Shown: in pieces, positions 5,793 to 6,410 of the stretch | How positions within the stretch are numbered: the stretch's first letter is position 1 | How the letters are laid out: every line of letters starts with the position of its first letter | Source of the DNA: an uncultured Collinsella sp. | GTDB lineage: Bacteria > Actinomycetota > Coriobacteriia > Coriobacteriales > Coriobacteriaceae | Assembly (NCBI GenBank): GCA_902494245.1 | Contig: CABUSR010000063.1 | Location: forward strand, 1-6,410 | Direction: 5' to 3' | DNA length: 6,410 bases | Made by a program: the position numbers and the translations under genes | Notes under the pieces: generated by a model | Told to the model about the DNA's origin: nothing | Database searches by the model: none | Seen by the model: only the letters and a program-made list of their open reading frames with translations

Positions 5793-6410
5793 TTAAGCCT
5801 CCAGCGGATGAGGGGGCACCGATTCGCCGGCGGCAAGGGCAGCCTCGCAGGCCACCACATCGCGCTCGATCTCATCGACCAGCGCCATAAACTCCTCGTA
5901 AGTGGAACAGCGCACCACATGGGCACGCCAAGCGGCGGCATGGGGCATGCCTTTTAAGTACCAGCTTGCGTACGTACGGGCACGCGACATGAGCGGCAGG
6001 AGCTCATGCGTCAGCGTTAGGTGCTCACGCAGGGCGTCCAGGCGCTCGACGGAACTGCGCGCCGGCACCGGCGTGCCATCGAGCGCAAGGGCGCGAGCAT
6101 CGCCGAACACCCACGGATTGCCGTAGATGCCGCGCGCGATAAACACCGCGCTGGCACCCGAGCCTTGCAGATGCTCAGCAGCGTCCTCGGCCGAGAACAC
6201 ATCGCCCGAACCGATCACGGGAATCTCGACGGCATCTGCGACCTCATCGACGACCGACCAATCCGCCTGGCCCGTGTAGAGCTGCGTGGCGCAACGACCA
6301 TGCACCGCCACCGCGGCGGCACCGGCACCTTCGAGCATCTGGGCAAACGTCGCGGCGTTGCGGTCTTCGGCGTAAAAGCCCTTACGGATTTTTACGGGCA
6401 CGGGCACATG
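5793..6410 (-). CDS. dus: tRNA-dihydrouridine synthase (5' part cut off by window edge)
   Basis: C-terminal 205 residues of an FMN- and NADPH-dependent enzyme that reduces uridine to dihydrouridine in tRNA. Counting from the window edge, the visible part begins inside the TIM barrel at VPVPVKIRKGF, where K7 and R9 match the conserved KIR. VHGRCATQLYTGQADW (36-51) follows, matching the family VHGRTREQ-YSG-ADW. VIGSGDV (65-71) and FIARGIYGNPW (90-100) are the phosphate-binding end of the barrel. The helical C-terminal domain includes ARTYASWYLKGMPHAA, like the RKH-WYLKG motif of the DusB/NifR3 group. The catalytic cysteine (in an NMGCP-type motif) lies upstream of the window and cannot be checked. 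A GTG at 6407 is not a start, because homology runs through it to the edge. The subtype is probably DusB-like, but the U position modified cannot be stated. It is the first visible gene of the cluster, with hemW 2 nt downstream. Confidence 0.93.
   Translation of the reverse strand, partial: HVPVPVKIRKGFYAEDRNAATFAQMLEGAGAAAVAVHGRCATQLYTGQADWSVVDEVADAVEIPVIGSGDVFSAEDAAEHLQGSGASAVFIARGIYGNPWVFGDARALALDGTPVPARSSVERLDALREHLTLTHELLPLMSRARTYASWYLKGMPHAAAWRAHVVRCSTYEEFMALVDEIERDVVACEAALAAGESVPPHPLEA
5798..5802 (-). promoter_or_regulatory. Ribosome binding site of hemW, inside the end of dus
   Basis: Minus-strand GGAGG, 7 nt before the GTG at 5790, located in the last codons of dus (encoding LEA before the TAA at 5795-5793). 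It supports the GTG start and translational coupling of dus and hemW. Confidence 0.75.

Noticed and set aside
11..5796. A series of long plus-strand open frames (306 to 443 codons) opposite every gene
   Set aside because: They mirror the minus-strand genes, have low-complexity Arg/Ala/His-rich translations with no recognisable domain, and lack ribosome sites. GC-rich third codon positions on the coding strand remove stop codons from an antisense frame.
6060..6073. Short inverted repeat CGCCGG-CA-CCGGCG as a possible terminator
   Set aside because: It lies within the conserved dus coding sequence, has a 2-nt loop and no following T-run; it results from GC-rich Pro-Val-Pro-Ala codons.
6405..6407. 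Start codon (GTG) for the dihydrouridine synthase at 6407
   Set aside because: The frame is open to the window edge and the sequence there matches the middle of the barrel, not an N-terminus; the catalytic-cysteine region must lie further upstream.

Overview
The window is a dense, single-direction block of housekeeping genes from a high-GC bacterium. Every supported gene reads on the minus strand, so transcription runs from right to left. In transcription order the genes are: a tRNA-dihydrouridine synthase (5' part cut off by the right edge), hemW (radical SAM heme chaperone), a DnaJ-like protein with a membrane C-terminus, a canonical dnaJ, mtaB (tRNA t6A37 methylthiotransferase) and phoH (3' part cut off by the left edge). 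No RNA genes, insertion sequences, CRISPR arrays, integration sites or clear terminators are visible. No stretch longer than about 80 bases lacks a gene.

Taxonomy is an inference from gene order and base composition. GTG starts, strong AGGAGG-type ribosome sites, GC-biased codons and the order dnaJ-mtaB-phoH point to an anaerobic actinobacterial lineage such as Coriobacteriia (Collinsella or a relative). I cannot confirm this without a search. The cluster looks like a blend of two known arrangements. The first is the Bacillus heat-shock operon, in which dnaJ is followed by prmA, rsmE and mtaB. The second is the actinobacterial dnaJ2-hrcA-rsmE-phoH-ybeY order. Here hrcA, prmA and rsmE are absent between dnaJ and phoH.

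The spacing is operon-like. The dus stop and hemW start are separated by 2 nt, and the hemW ribosome site lies inside the end of dus. The dnaJ stop and mtaB start are separated by 9 nt, and the dnaJ stop codon overlaps the mtaB ribosome site. mtaB and phoH overlap by 20 nt. The only gaps are 58 nt (hemW to the membrane DnaJ) and 81 nt (membrane DnaJ to dnaJ). Both are more AT-rich than their surroundings and may hold weak promoters, but neither shows a CIRCE or HAIR heat-shock operator.

By function the block joins translation-related RNA modification (Dus, MtaB), a PhoH-type ATPase usually linked to RNA or stress, protein folding (two J-domain proteins) and heme trafficking (HemW). The least ordinary element is the first of the two DnaJ proteins. 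It has an intact J domain, a Gly/Phe region and a four-repeat zinc finger. After the first part of substrate domain CTD I, however, the usual CTD II and dimerisation region are replaced in frame by about 90 residues containing two or three hydrophobic membrane segments. It looks like a membrane-anchored, probably non-dimerising J-protein placed directly before an ordinary soluble DnaJ.
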